Assembly (NCBI RefSeq): GCF_017356015.1
Contig: NZ_JAFIQV010000018.1
Coordinates: 59,119-123,118 of the forward strand
Origin: Azospirillum sp. SYSU D00513
GTDB taxonomy: Bacteria > Pseudomonadota > Alphaproteobacteria > Azospirillales > Azospirillaceae
Reading direction: 5' to 3'
Length of the DNA: 64,000 bases
The notes under the pieces are model-generated. The model made no database searches and had not been told where the DNA came from. It saw only the letters and a list, made by a program, of their open reading frames with translations. Shown piece after piece: positions 38,892 through 47,676 of this stretch. The position numbers and the translations under genes were made by a program. Every line of letters begins with the position of its first letter. The stretch's first letter is position 1.

Positions 38892-38918
38892 GTTCCATGC
38901 CGTTCCATTCTGTTCCAT
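38892..38918. repeat. Three GTTCCAT direct repeats at 10-bp spacing
   Basis: GTTCCAT occurs at 38892, 38902 and 38912, exactly one helical turn apart, in the 265-bp intergenic region between the divergent chemoreceptor and folP genes. The phasing suggests a cooperative protein-binding site close to the folP start at 38956. No regulator is identified. Confidence 0.4.
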
Positions 38919-38955
38919 AGAGGGGATCTCGCACCAACAGCCAGGCCGCGCCGCA

Positions 38956-40089
38956 ATGCCGCCCTCATCCAAATCCGCCGCGGGATCGCTCGCCTCCTTC
39001 TGCCCCTGGGCCGCCGAGGAGGGCGTGCGCGTCTATCTCCGGCCGGTCGGGCTGCTGCCGGTGGATGCCTGGGCAAAGGGGGCCGCCGTGCCGCTGGCGG
39101 GCGGGCGTTTCGCCTTTTCCAGCGCCGAACTGATCGTGCGCCGGGGCGCCTCGGTCGAGCGCGCCTACGCCCCGCTCTCCGAGATCATGAGCTGGGGCGT
39201 GGAGCGCGGCCGCGCCGTCGCCACCCGGCTCGACCGCCAGCTCGCCGCCCTGACCCGGACGCGGGCACCCTTTGCCGGGCTGGATCTCGGCCGGCCGCTG
39301 ATCATGGGCATCGTCAACGTGACGCCCGACAGCTTCTCCGACGGCGGCGACTTCTTCGACCCCTCCTCGGCCATCGCCCATGGCGAGGCGCTGCTGGAGG
39401 CAGGCGCCGACATCCTGGACATCGGCGGCGAATCCACGCGCCCCGGCTCCACCCCCGTGCCGCCGGACGAGGAGGGGCGCCGCGTCGTTCCCGTCATCCG
39501 GCATTTCGCGGAGAAGGGCGCGGTGGTCTCCGCCGACACGCGGCACACGGCGGTGATGAGGGTGGCGGTCGATGCGGGCGCCCGCATCATCAACGACGTC
39601 GCCGGCCTGCGCGACGTGGGCAGCGTGAAGTTCGCCGCCACATCCGGGACGCCCGTGGTGCTGATGCACATGCTGGGCGAGGATCCCCAGTCCATGATGG
39701 ACCGGATGGACTATCAGGACGCCGCGCTCGACGTGTTCGACTGGCTGGAGGGCAGGGTTGAATCCTGCCTCGCCGCGGGCATCGCGCCGGAGAATCTCTG
39801 CGTCGATCCCGGCATCGGCTTCGGCAAGACGAACACCCACAGCCTCCACATCCTACGCCACACGGCGATGTACCACGCGCTGGGCTTCCCGCTGCTGATC
39901 GGGCTGTCGCGCAAGGGCTTCATCGGCAAGCTGTCGCGCGGCGAGCCGCCCAAGGAGCGTGTGGCCGGTTCCCTGATCGCCGGATTCGAGACGCTGGGGC
40001 AGGGCGCGCAGATCCTGCGCGTCCACGACGTCGCAGAAACCTTCCAGGCGCGCGCCGTGTGGGAAAGCCTGCACCCCGCCGCCACCTGA
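38956..40089 (+). CDS. folP: Dihydropteroate synthase with N-terminal extension
   Basis: The product is 377 aa from the ATG at 38956; E. coli FolP is about 280. The catalytic TIM barrel starts near residue 116: MGIVNVTPDSFSDGGDFF, DILDIGGESTRPGSTPV, ARIINDVAGLRD, and GLSRKGFIG. It condenses p-aminobenzoate with dihydropterin pyrophosphate and is the sulfonamide target. The first 110 residues are an extra domain (YLRPVGLLPVDAWAKG, AFSSAELIVRRGASVE) that I do not recognise. Whether the extension is family-typical in Rhodospirillales could not be checked. Confidence 0.92.
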   Translation: MPPSSKSAAGSLASFCPWAAEEGVRVYLRPVGLLPVDAWAKGAAVPLAGGRFAFSSAELIVRRGASVERAYAPLSEIMSWGVERGRAVATRLDRQLAALTRTRAPFAGLDLGRPLIMGIVNVTPDSFSDGGDFFDPSSAIAHGEALLEAGADILDIGGESTRPGSTPVPPDEEGRRVVPVIRHFAEKGAVVSADTRHTAVMRVAVDAGARIINDVAGLRDVGSVKFAATSGTPVVLMHMLGEDPQSMMDRMDYQDAALDVFDWLEGRVESCLAAGIAPENLCVDPGIGFGKTNTHSLHILRHTAMYHALGFPLLIGLSRKGFIGKLSRGEPPKERVAGSLIAGFETLGQGAQILRVHDVAETFQARAVWESLHPAAT

Positions 40090-40166
40090 AAGGGTAAAAA
40101 ACACCCGCTCCATAACCCTTTCGCTCATGCGCGGAAGGGTTCTTGACCCGCCACGCCCGAAAGGGT
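40088..40166. repeat. Four GAAAGGGT-type motifs before glmM
   Basis: GAAAGGGT lies at 40088 and 40159, the inverted form ACCCTTTC at 40115, and GGAAGGGT at 40133, all within 80 bp between folP and glmM. The first and the inverted copy could pair as a hairpin after the folP stop. The cluster may be a regulator site or RNA structure; no known binding protein fits clearly. Confidence 0.35.
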
Positions 40167-40225
40167 GAAAAGTCGGGATCGCGCGCGGACGCGGTACCAT
40201 CGGCAGGCGCATTTTCGAGGGTTCC

Positions 40226-41601
40226 ATGACACGACAGCTCTTCGGCACCGACGGCATTCGCGGCACCGCCAACATCGATCCGATGACCGCCGAGACGGCG
40301 CTGCGCGTGGCGATGGCGACCGCCCTGCAGTTCCGCCGGGGCGACCACCGTCACCGCGTGGTGATCGGCAAGGACACGCGCCTGTCCGGCTATCTGCTTG
40401 AGCCGGCGCTGACCGCCGGCTTCATCTCCATGGGCATGGACGTGGTGCTGGTCGGCCCGCTGCCGACCCCGGCCGTCGCCATGCTGACGCGCAGCTTGCG
40501 CGCCGACATGGGCGTGATGATCTCCGCCTCCCACAACCCCTACCAGGACAACGGCATCAAGCTGTTCGGTCCGGATGGCTACAAGCTGTCGGACGAGGTC
40601 GAGGCGGCGATCGAGGCGCGGCTGGCCCGCGACTTCTGCACGGACCTGGCGGCGCCGCCGGACCTCGGCCGGGCGAGCCGCCTGGACGACGCGACCGGCC
40701 GCTACATCGAATATGTGAAGAACACCTTCCCGCGCGGGCTGCGGCTCGATGGGCTCAAGATCGTGGTGGACTGCGCGCATGGCGCCGCCTACCGCGTGGC
40801 GCCCAAGGTGCTCTACGAACTCGGCGCCGACGTGGTGCCGATCGGCGTCGCGCCGGACGGCATCAACATCAACAAGGGCTGCGGCGCGACCGCCACCCAG
40901 CTCCTCCAGGAACAGGTGGTGGCGAACGGTGCCCATCTGGGCATCGCGCTGGACGGCGACGCCGACCGGCTGATCATGGTGGACGAGGCCGGCCGCGCCA
41001 TCGACGGCGACCAGCTGATGGCGCTGATCGCGAGTTCCTGGGCGCGGGCGCAGTCGCTGAAGGGCGGCGGCGTGGTCGCCACGGTCATGTCGAACCTCGG
41101 CATGGAGCGGCACCTCACCTCGCTCGGCCTGCACCTGGCCCGTACGCCGGTCGGCGACCGCTACGTGGTCGAGCACATGCGCGAGCGCGGCTACAACGTC
41201 GGCGGCGAGCAGTCGGGCCATGTCGTGCTGTCCGACTATTCCACCACCGGCGACGGGCTGATCGCGGCACTCCAGGTTCTGGCCGTGCTGATCCAGGCCG
41301 AGGGCAAGCCGGCCAGCGAGGTCTGCCGCGTCTTCGCGCCGGTGCCTCAGAAGCTGACCAACGTGCGCTTCGCCGCCGGCTCCAAGCCGCTGGACGACGC
41401 GGCCGTCAAGGCCGCGATCCGCGAGGGGGAAGCGCGGCTCCAGGGATGCGGCCGCCTGCTGATCCGCAAGTCCGGCACCGAGCCGCTGATCCGCGTCATG
41501 GCGGAATGCGACGACGAGAGCCTCGTGAACACGGTCGTGGCCGACATCGCCGCCGCGATTCAATCGGCCGCGAGCACCGGCCAAACGGTAGAGACGGTGT
41601 G

Positions 41602-41602
<1 letters not shown>
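40226..41602 (+). CDS. glmM: Phosphoglucosamine mutase
   Basis: The product is 458 aa from the ATG at 40226. GlmM converts glucosamine 6-phosphate to the 1-phosphate for UDP-GlcNAc, the precursor of peptidoglycan and LPS. The start [17 protein letters not shown] is diagnostic. The phosphoserine loop is [15 protein letters not shown] (Ser102), the Mg site is [13 protein letters not shown], the sugar-binding loop [12 protein letters not shown], and the phosphate-binding end [14 protein letters not shown]. Its stop overlaps the thiD start as TGATG. Confidence 0.97.
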
Positions 41603-42402
<800 letters not shown>

Positions 42403-42531
42403 GTGAGCGAAGGCCTGAGCCTTTGAATATTGGAGTGTTCGGGTGGCAGGCTTCAGGAGACGGGTTTTGAATTTTTAGGCCTTGTTGAGGCCAGAAGCAG
42501 CCATTCCCGCGTCGGCCCTTCCCACACCCCC

Positions 42532-43926
42532 TCACACGATCGACTGCGTGGCCGACACCGGCTGAGCCAGCGCCTCGGCAAGCGCGCGGGCGCCGCGTTC
42601 GACTTCCTCGCGGGTGCGGGGCATGCGCAGGCCGACGCGGACGGCGTGGGGCGCGCTGGCCCGACCGACGGCGAAGGTGTCGGCGCCGATGACCATGGCG
42701 CCGCGCCGGCGGACCTCCGACACGAAATCATCGCGCCGCCAGGGCTCGGGCAGGACGAGCCACAGATGCTGAGCGTTGGGATGGCCGCAGATGACGCTGG
42801 GCGGCAGGATCGCGCGGGCGATCGCCTGACGGGCGGCGTCCTCGCTACGCTGCGCCTCGGCGAAGCGGTCGGCGCTGCCGTCGAGGATCCAGCGCGTGGC
42901 CACCTCGGCCGGAAGCGCGGGCGCCGAATATTGCAGGGCGTGGATCGCCGACTCGATCCGCGGCACCAGGGACGGCGGCGCCACCACGTAACCGACCCGC
43001 AGGCCGGCCGAGACGCTTTTCGACAGGCTGGAGACATAAACGGTGATGTCCGGCGCGATGGCTTGGATCGGCTTCGCGTCCGCCACGAGGAATCCGAACA
43101 CATCGTCTTCGATCAGCATCACGCCATATCGGCGGGCGATCCCGGCGATCTCCCCGCGGCGCTCCATCGGCATCAGCGACCCGGTCGGGTTCTGCATCGT
43201 CGGAACCAGATAGGCAGCCTTCGGCGCCAAGCGGCGGCAGGCGCTGTCGAAGGCGTCCGGCACAAGCCCATGTTCGTCCAGCGCCACGCCCTCCAGGTGA
43301 TAGCCCTGGGTGGATGCCAGCGCCTTCACGCCGTAGTTGGCGAGCCGTTCGGTCAGGACCACGTCGCCGGGGCGGGCGACGGCGGCCAGCGCCACGGCCA
43401 GCCCGTTCTGCGCGCCCGTCGTCAGAAGCACGGATTCGGCCTTCGCGGACACCCGGTGCTGGCGCGCCAGCCATTGCGCGCCGGCGGCGCGGTGCGCCGG
43501 AAGACCGGCATGGGGCGCGTAGTCGAGCAGCTGGGCGGCGCCGCCCGAGGCGGCAATGGCCGCCAGCGCCGTGCCGAAGGCCTGCGCGGCATCGGTGTGC
43601 TCGGCCCGCAGCGTGGTCATGTTGATCGCCGCGTCCTCGGCGATCGCCTCCCAGGTCGTGTTGCCGTTGCGGCCGCCGAGCCGCTGGCCCTGCACGAAGG
43701 TGCCGCGCCCGACCTCGCCGCCGATCAGGCCGCGCTTCTCGGCCTCGGCGTAGGCACGCGTGATGGTGCCGACCGTGACGCCGAGCTGGTAGGCGAGTTC
43801 CCGGTGCGTCGGCAGGCGCATCCCGGCGGGCAGCCTTCCGCTCGCGATGTCCTCCCCCAGCGCGTCGGCGATGGCGCGGTAGCGAGGGCCCTGGTGCTTT
43901 TCGAGGTCGGGAATCCACTGTGTCAT
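42532..43926 (-). CDS. MocR-type regulator (GntR DNA-binding domain fused to class I aminotransferase)
   Basis: The product is 464 aa from the ATG at 43926. Residues 1-75 are a GntR winged helix (YRAIADALGEDIASGRLPAG, THRELAYQLGVTVGTITRAY). The rest is an aspartate-aminotransferase fold: VLLTTGAQNGLAVALAAVA, YLVPTMQNPTGSLMPMERR, and the PLP lysine in VYVSSLSKSVSAGLRVGYV. MocR regulators bind PLP and often control PLP or amine metabolism, usually the divergent gene. Here the divergent neighbours are DUF1127, GNAT, PhzF and MaoC genes. Several ATTGTC motifs between them are probable operators. Confidence 0.9.
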   Translation of the reverse strand: MTQWIPDLEKHQGPRYRAIADALGEDIASGRLPAGMRLPTHRELAYQLGVTVGTITRAYAEAEKRGLIGGEVGRGTFVQGQRLGGRNGNTTWEAIAEDAAINMTTLRAEHTDAAQAFGTALAAIAASGGAAQLLDYAPHAGLPAHRAAGAQWLARQHRVSAKAESVLLTTGAQNGLAVALAAVARPGDVVLTERLANYGVKALASTQGYHLEGVALDEHGLVPDAFDSACRRLAPKAAYLVPTMQNPTGSLMPMERRGEIAGIARRYGVMLIEDDVFGFLVADAKPIQAIAPDITVYVSSLSKSVSAGLRVGYVVAPPSLVPRIESAIHALQYSAPALPAEVATRWILDGSADRFAEAQRSEDAARQAIARAILPPSVICGHPNAQHLWLVLPEPWRRDDFVSEVRRRGAMVIGADTFAVGRASAPHAVRVGLRMPRTREEVERGARALAEALAQPVSATQSIV

Positions 43927-43929
43927 AGG

Positions 43930-44131
43930 GACAAGTGTGACATTGTCTCTCTTCCCAGGCAAGAGCACGCGCGATTGTCACCATTGTTTGAACGCGCACA
44001 TCCCAGCTTTCCCGGTGCCTGTAGGCGTATTTCGGCCCTGTGCCTCGGAAGACGCATCCGACCTCGGCAATGTCATGGTGACAATATACCATATTGACCC
44101 TCTCGATTGCCGCTCCATACTCTCGATTGTC
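43930..44131. promoter_or_regulatory. Cluster of ATTGTC/GACAAT motifs, probable MocR operators
   Basis: In the 252-bp gap between the MocR gene and the DUF1127 gene lie GACAA-N8-TTGTC (43930-43947), ATTGTCACCAT (43974-43984), its exact inverted copy ATGGTGACAAT (44075-44085), and ATTGTC (44126-44131). The inner copies face each other about 100 bp apart, which suits looping by a dimeric regulator. Confidence 0.6.
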
Positions 44132-44178
44132 TCAATTGATTGGGCACGGACTTTCCCAGAGAGAAGATGGAGGGTGTC

Positions 44179-44445
44179 ATGCGTACCACCGAAACGACCC
44201 ATAGCCGCGGCGCTGCCCTGACGGCCGGCACCGCCACCCGCGCGGTTGCCGGGACGGTCCAGGTGCGCATCGTCACCGCCATCTTCCGCCCGCTCTGGAT
44301 CTTGATCGAGCTGGTCATGTCGGTGCATGAGCGGTGGCGGCAGCGGCAGCATCTGATGATGCTGGACGACCACCTGTTGAAGGACATCGGCCTGAGCCGC
44401 GCCGACGCGGACCAGGAGACGTCCAAACCCTTCTGGAAGGAATGA
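44179..44445 (+). CDS. DUF1127 (YjiS-like) small protein
   Basis: The product is 88 aa from the ATG at 44179 with GGAGG five bases upstream; an ATG at 44167 is less likely because it overlaps that site. The C-terminal part holds the DUF1127 signature: SVHERWRQRQHLMMLDDHLLKDIGLSRADAD. The N-terminal half is Ala/Thr-rich and has a hydrophobic patch. Some DUF1127 proteins bind RNA and affect phosphate and carbon metabolism in Agrobacterium. It is the first gene after the MocR intergenic region and followed by GNAT, PhzF and MaoC genes on the same strand. Confidence 0.88.
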   Translation: MRTTETTHSRGAALTAGTATRAVAGTVQVRIVTAIFRPLWILIELVMSVHERWRQRQHLMMLDDHLLKDIGLSRADADQETSKPFWKE

Positions 44446-44449
44446 AGCC

Positions 44450-44875
44450 TTGACCGAGACCGTGACCGGCCAGCCCATCCGTTACGCCGTCGAGCCGGAC
44501 CTTTCGGCCGATGAGTTCATCGACGTCCTGGAACGCTCCGGGCTGGCCGAGCGCCGGCCCGTCTCCGACCGGCCCCGCGTCGAGGGCATGCTGCGCAACG
44601 CCGGGCTGATCGTCACGGCACGGTCGGGCGACCTCCTGGTCGGGGTCGCCCGTTCCGTCACGGACTTCGCCTATTGCTGCTACCTGTCCGACCTCGCGGT
44701 TGACCGCGATTGCCAGGGTCGGGGCGTCGGCCGGGAGCTGATGCGCCGCACCCGGGCGGAGGTCGGGGAGGGGGTTGCCTGCATCCTGCTCTCAGCCCCG
44801 AAGGCGGTCACCTTCTACGAGCAGTCCGGACTGGAGCGGCACAACCAGGCCTTCCTGTTCACCCACAAGCCCTGA
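44450..44875 (+). CDS. GNAT-family N-acetyltransferase
   Basis: The product is 141 aa from a TTG at 44450 with AAGGA eight bases upstream and four bases after the previous stop. The acetyl-CoA loop is DRDCQGRGVGRELMRRTR, and the C-terminal ACILLSAPKAVTFYEQSGL is typical of GNAT motif B. The acceptor substrate is unknown. Its tight position in a MocR-linked cluster suggests an amino acid or amine substrate, which is inference only. Confidence 0.88.
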   Translation: MTETVTGQPIRYAVEPDLSADEFIDVLERSGLAERRPVSDRPRVEGMLRNAGLIVTARSGDLLVGVARSVTDFAYCCYLSDLAVDRDCQGRGVGRELMRRTRAEVGEGVACILLSAPKAVTFYEQSGLERHNQAFLFTHKP

Positions 44876-44899
44876 GATACCGTGAAAAGAGGCCGCCCC

Positions 44900-45691
44900 A
44901 TGCGCCTGCCCATCTATCAGGTCGACGCCTTCACCGACCGGCTGTTCGGCGGCAACCCCGCCGCCGTGGTGCCGTTGGAAGGCTGGCTCCCCGACGATCT
45001 GCTCCAGACCATCGCGGCGGAGAACAACCTGTCGGAAACGGCCTTCTTCGTGCCGGACGGCAGCGGCTATGAACTGCGCTGGTTCACTCCGGCGGTGGAG
45101 GTGGACCTGTGCGGCCATGCGACGCTGGCGACCGCCTGCGTCATCGCGACGCTTCTGGACAGGGGCCGGGAGCGCATCGACTTCACCACCCGCAAGGCCG
45201 GCACGCTGACCGTCACCCGCGAGGGCGGCGTCTACACCCTGGACTTTCCCAGCCGTCCGCCGGAACTGGTCGAGGCTCCGCACCCGGACCTCGCCGCGGC
45301 ACTGGGCGGCCCGGCTCCCTCCGCCGTCCTGGGCGCGCGCGACTATCTCGTGGTGTATGAAAACGCCGCGGACGTTCTGGCGCTGAAGCCTGACATGGCG
45401 CGGCTGGCCGCGGTGGACCGCTTCGCCGTCTGCGTCACGGCACCGGGCGGCGACGGGGTGGACTTCGTCTCCCGCTTCTTCGCGCCGGCGCGCGGCATAC
45501 CGGAGGACCCGGTGACCGGATCGGCTCATTGCATGCTGATCCCCTATTGGGCGCGCCGCCTCGGCAAGGAGAGGCTGGCGGCCCGGCAGGTCTCCAGGCG
45601 CGGCGGTTCGCTCCGTTGCGAACTGGCCGGCGACCGGGTCAGGATAGGCGGCGAGGCGGTCCTCTATCTCGAGGGCAGCATCCACATCTGA
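44900..45691 (+). CDS. PhzF-family isomerase
   Basis: The product is 263 aa from the ATG at 44900; a GTG at 44882 would add six residues. It starts MRLPIYQVDAFTDRLFGGNPAA, the normal PhzF N-terminus, and contains the catalytic glutamate in NNLSETAFFVPDG, then FTPAVEVDLCGHATLATA. The C-terminal copy of the fold has the GIPEDPVTGSAHCMLIPYW signature. PhzF in phenazine synthesis isomerises a dihydroanthranilate derivative, but most relatives have other, unknown substrates; no phenazine genes are present here. Confidence 0.92.
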   Translation: MRLPIYQVDAFTDRLFGGNPAAVVPLEGWLPDDLLQTIAAENNLSETAFFVPDGSGYELRWFTPAVEVDLCGHATLATACVIATLLDRGRERIDFTTRKAGTLTVTREGGVYTLDFPSRPPELVEAPHPDLAAALGGPAPSAVLGARDYLVVYENAADVLALKPDMARLAAVDRFAVCVTAPGGDGVDFVSRFFAPARGIPEDPVTGSAHCMLIPYWARRLGKERLAARQVSRRGGSLRCELAGDRVRIGGEAVLYLEGSIHI

Positions 45692-45705
45692 GACAGGGGA
45701 GACGC

Positions 45706-46161
45706 ATGGCGGGGCGGCATTATGAGGAGTTCCGGGTCGGCGACGTCTTCGAGACGGGGGAGGCGACGCTCAGCGAAGGCGAAATCATCGAGTTCGCCCG
45801 CCGTTACGATCCGCAATCCTTCCATGTCGATGCCGAGGCCGCCGCCAAGGGGCCGTTCGGCGGGCTGATCGCCAGCGGATTCCAGACGCTGGCTCTGACC
45901 TTCCGGCTGCTGGTCGACACCGGCATCATCGACGACACCAGCCAAGGCGGCTCCGGCGGGGACGAACTCCGCTGGACGCGTCCCGTGCGGCCCGGCGACA
46001 CCCTGCGCGTCCGCGCCGAGGTGATCGAGACGCGGCCGTCGAGCCGGGGCGGGCGGGGCACCGTGCGGCTGGCCTACACGACGCTCAATCAGCGTGGCGA
46101 GGTGGTCATGACCATCACGCTGAACCATCTTGTCGCCTGCCGGATGACCGACGCGGGCTGA
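45706..46161 (+). CDS. MaoC-family dehydratase (hot-dog fold)
   Basis: The product is 151 aa from the ATG at 45706 with GGGGAG upstream. The hydratase signature YDPQSFHVDAEAAAKGPFGG and the next helix ASGFQTLALTFRLL are clear. MaoC-like enzymes hydrate or dehydrate enoyl/hydroxyacyl-CoA substrates. It lies 14 bp after the PhzF gene and is the last gene of the cluster. Its partner enzyme is not evident. Confidence 0.9.
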   Translation: MAGRHYEEFRVGDVFETGEATLSEGEIIEFARRYDPQSFHVDAEAAAKGPFGGLIASGFQTLALTFRLLVDTGIIDDTSQGGSGGDELRWTRPVRPGDTLRVRAEVIETRPSSRGGRGTVRLAYTTLNQRGEVVMTITLNHLVACRMTDAG

Positions 46162-46259
46162 TCCGCCCGTGCGTCCGTGCAAGCCATGCGGCACCGGTGC
46201 CGATTGACGGGCTCCGGCGCTTTTCCTATCGTCCGCGCGCCATTCACAGCCCCACTCAT

Positions 46260-46276
46260 CCGGACCTCCGGTCCGG
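46260..46276 (+). other. Hairpin in the serC leader, next to the ribosome site
   Basis: CCGGACC-TCC-GGTCCGG forms a 7-bp stem ending four bases before the GGAG of serC. A conserved leader RNA has been described before serC in some Alphaproteobacteria (the serC motif); I cannot confirm membership from sequence alone. It could influence translation start. Confidence 0.35.
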
Positions 46277-46291
46277 GCAGGAGTCCCTCTC

Positions 46292-47449
46292 ATGAAGCCC
46301 AGCCGCCGGCCGCAAAACCCGCTCTTCTCCTCCGGCCCCTGCGCCAAACGCCCTGGCTGGTCGCTGGAGGAACTGGACGTGTCGGTGCTCGGCCGCTCGC
46401 ACCGGTCCAAGCCCGGAAAGGCCAAGCTGAAGGAGGTCATCGACCTCTCGCGCGCGGTGCTGGGCGTGCCGAGCGACTACCGCATCGGCATCGTCCCGGC
46501 CTCCGACACCGGGGCCGTGGAAATGATCCTCTGGTCGGTGCTGGGCGCCCGCGGCGTGGACATGCTGGCTTGGGAGAGCTTTGGCAAGGAGTGGGTGACG
46601 GACGTCACCAAGCAGCTCAAGCTTCCCGACGTCCGTCTGCACCAATCCGATTACGGCGCCCTGCCGGACCTGTCCAGGATCGACTTCGCGCGCGACGTGG
46701 TCTTCACCTGGAACGGCACGACCGCGGGCGTGCGCGTGCCCAATGGCGACTGGATCGCGTCGGACCGGCAGGGGCTGACGATCTGCGACGCGACCTCGGC
46801 CGCCTTCGCGATGGACCTGCCCTGGGACAAGCTCGACGTCGTAACCTGGTCCTGGCAGAAGGTGCTGGGCGGCGAGGGCGCCCACGGCATGCTGGTGCTG
46901 AGCCCGCGCGCGGTGGAGCGTCTGGAGAGCTTCCAGCCCGACCGGCCCCTGCCGAAGATCTTCCGCCTGACCAAGGGCGGCAAGCTGATCGAAGGCATCT
47001 TCGAGGGCGACACGATCAACACCCCTTCGATGCTGGCCGTCGAGGACGCCATCGACGGGCTGCGCTGGGCCTTGCGCGTCGGCGGGCTGCCGCAGCTCAT
47101 CCGCCGGTCGGAGCACAATCTGGAAATCGTCGCGGAGTGGGAGCGAGACAGCAAGTGGGCCGGGTTCCTGGCGGCGGACCCGGCGACGCGCTCCTGCACT
47201 TCGATTTGCCTGCGCTTCACCGATCCGGAGGTGACGGCCATGGGACCGGACCAGCAGGCGGCCTTCGCGAAGCGGATGGCGGCCCTGCTGGAGAAGGAGG
47301 AGGCGGCACTCGACGTCGGTTCCTACCGCGATGCCCCTCCCGGTCTGCGGCTGTGGGGCGGCGCCACCATCGAGGCCGAGGACATGGACGCCGTCCTCCC
47401 CTGGCTCGACTGGGCCTTCGCTGTGGTCAAGGCCGAGATGAAGGGCTGA
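46292..47449 (+). CDS. serC: Phosphoserine aminotransferase, alphaproteobacterial type
   Basis: The product is 385 aa from the ATG at 46292. It makes 3-phosphoserine from 3-phosphohydroxypyruvate and glutamate in serine synthesis. The start [20 protein letters not shown] and the block [20 protein letters not shown] mark the long subgroup of SerC. The PLP-binding lysine is in [16 protein letters not shown], and phosphate-binding residues are in [12 protein letters not shown]. serA, often next to this type, does not follow; trkH converges instead. The 130-bp leader contains a small hairpin. Confidence 0.93.
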   Translation: MKPSRRPQNPLFSSGPCAKRPGWSLEELDVSVLGRSHRSKPGKAKLKEVIDLSRAVLGVPSDYRIGIVPASDTGAVEMILWSVLGARGVDMLAWESFGKEWVTDVTKQLKLPDVRLHQSDYGALPDLSRIDFARDVVFTWNGTTAGVRVPNGDWIASDRQGLTICDATSAAFAMDLPWDKLDVVTWSWQKVLGGEGAHGMLVLSPRAVERLESFQPDRPLPKIFRLTKGGKLIEGIFEGDTINTPSMLAVEDAIDGLRWALRVGGLPQLIRRSEHNLEIVAEWERDSKWAGFLAADPATRSCTSICLRFTDPEVTAMGPDQQAAFAKRMAALLEKEEAALDVGSYRDAPPGLRLWGGATIEAEDMDAVLPWLDWAFAVVKAEMKG

Positions 47450-47505
47450 GGTCCGACGGTTTCTTGCGAACGTTCCGAGATAGGGCGTTCAATAAAAGAA
47501 CATTC

Positions 47506-47604
47506 CTTATCCGTCATCCCCGCGAAAGCGGGGATCCAGAAGTCCGCATAACGAACCTTGCGGAAAGATTCTGGACCCCCGCTTTCGCGGGGGTGACGAA
47601 TAAG
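47506..47604. repeat. Inverted pair of VIPAKAGIQ-type palindromic repeats
   Basis: The left arm (47506-47541) and right arm (47569-47604) are near-perfect inverted copies of about 36 bp, separated by 27 bp. Each contains its own hairpin (CCCCGC-GAAA-GCGGGG on the left). The translated core is the VIPAKAGIQ repeat found dispersed in many proteobacterial genomes. It lies between the convergent serC and trkH genes and may also end transcription from both sides. Confidence 0.85.
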
Positions 47605-47676
47605 TTGTGGATTTTTGTTTATGTTTTCCTGTGCTTAAGCATTCGCGAGGGTGAAGGTTACTTCCGAAAGCCCCGC

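Noticed and set aside
36402..39761. Long plus-strand open frames over the AmpR-like and chemoreceptor genes, and similar ones at 46177-49116 and 56671-59475.
   Set aside because: High GC removes stops in opposite or shifted frames. Each overlaps genes with recognised domains, and only their distal ends coincide with true genes (for example recO).
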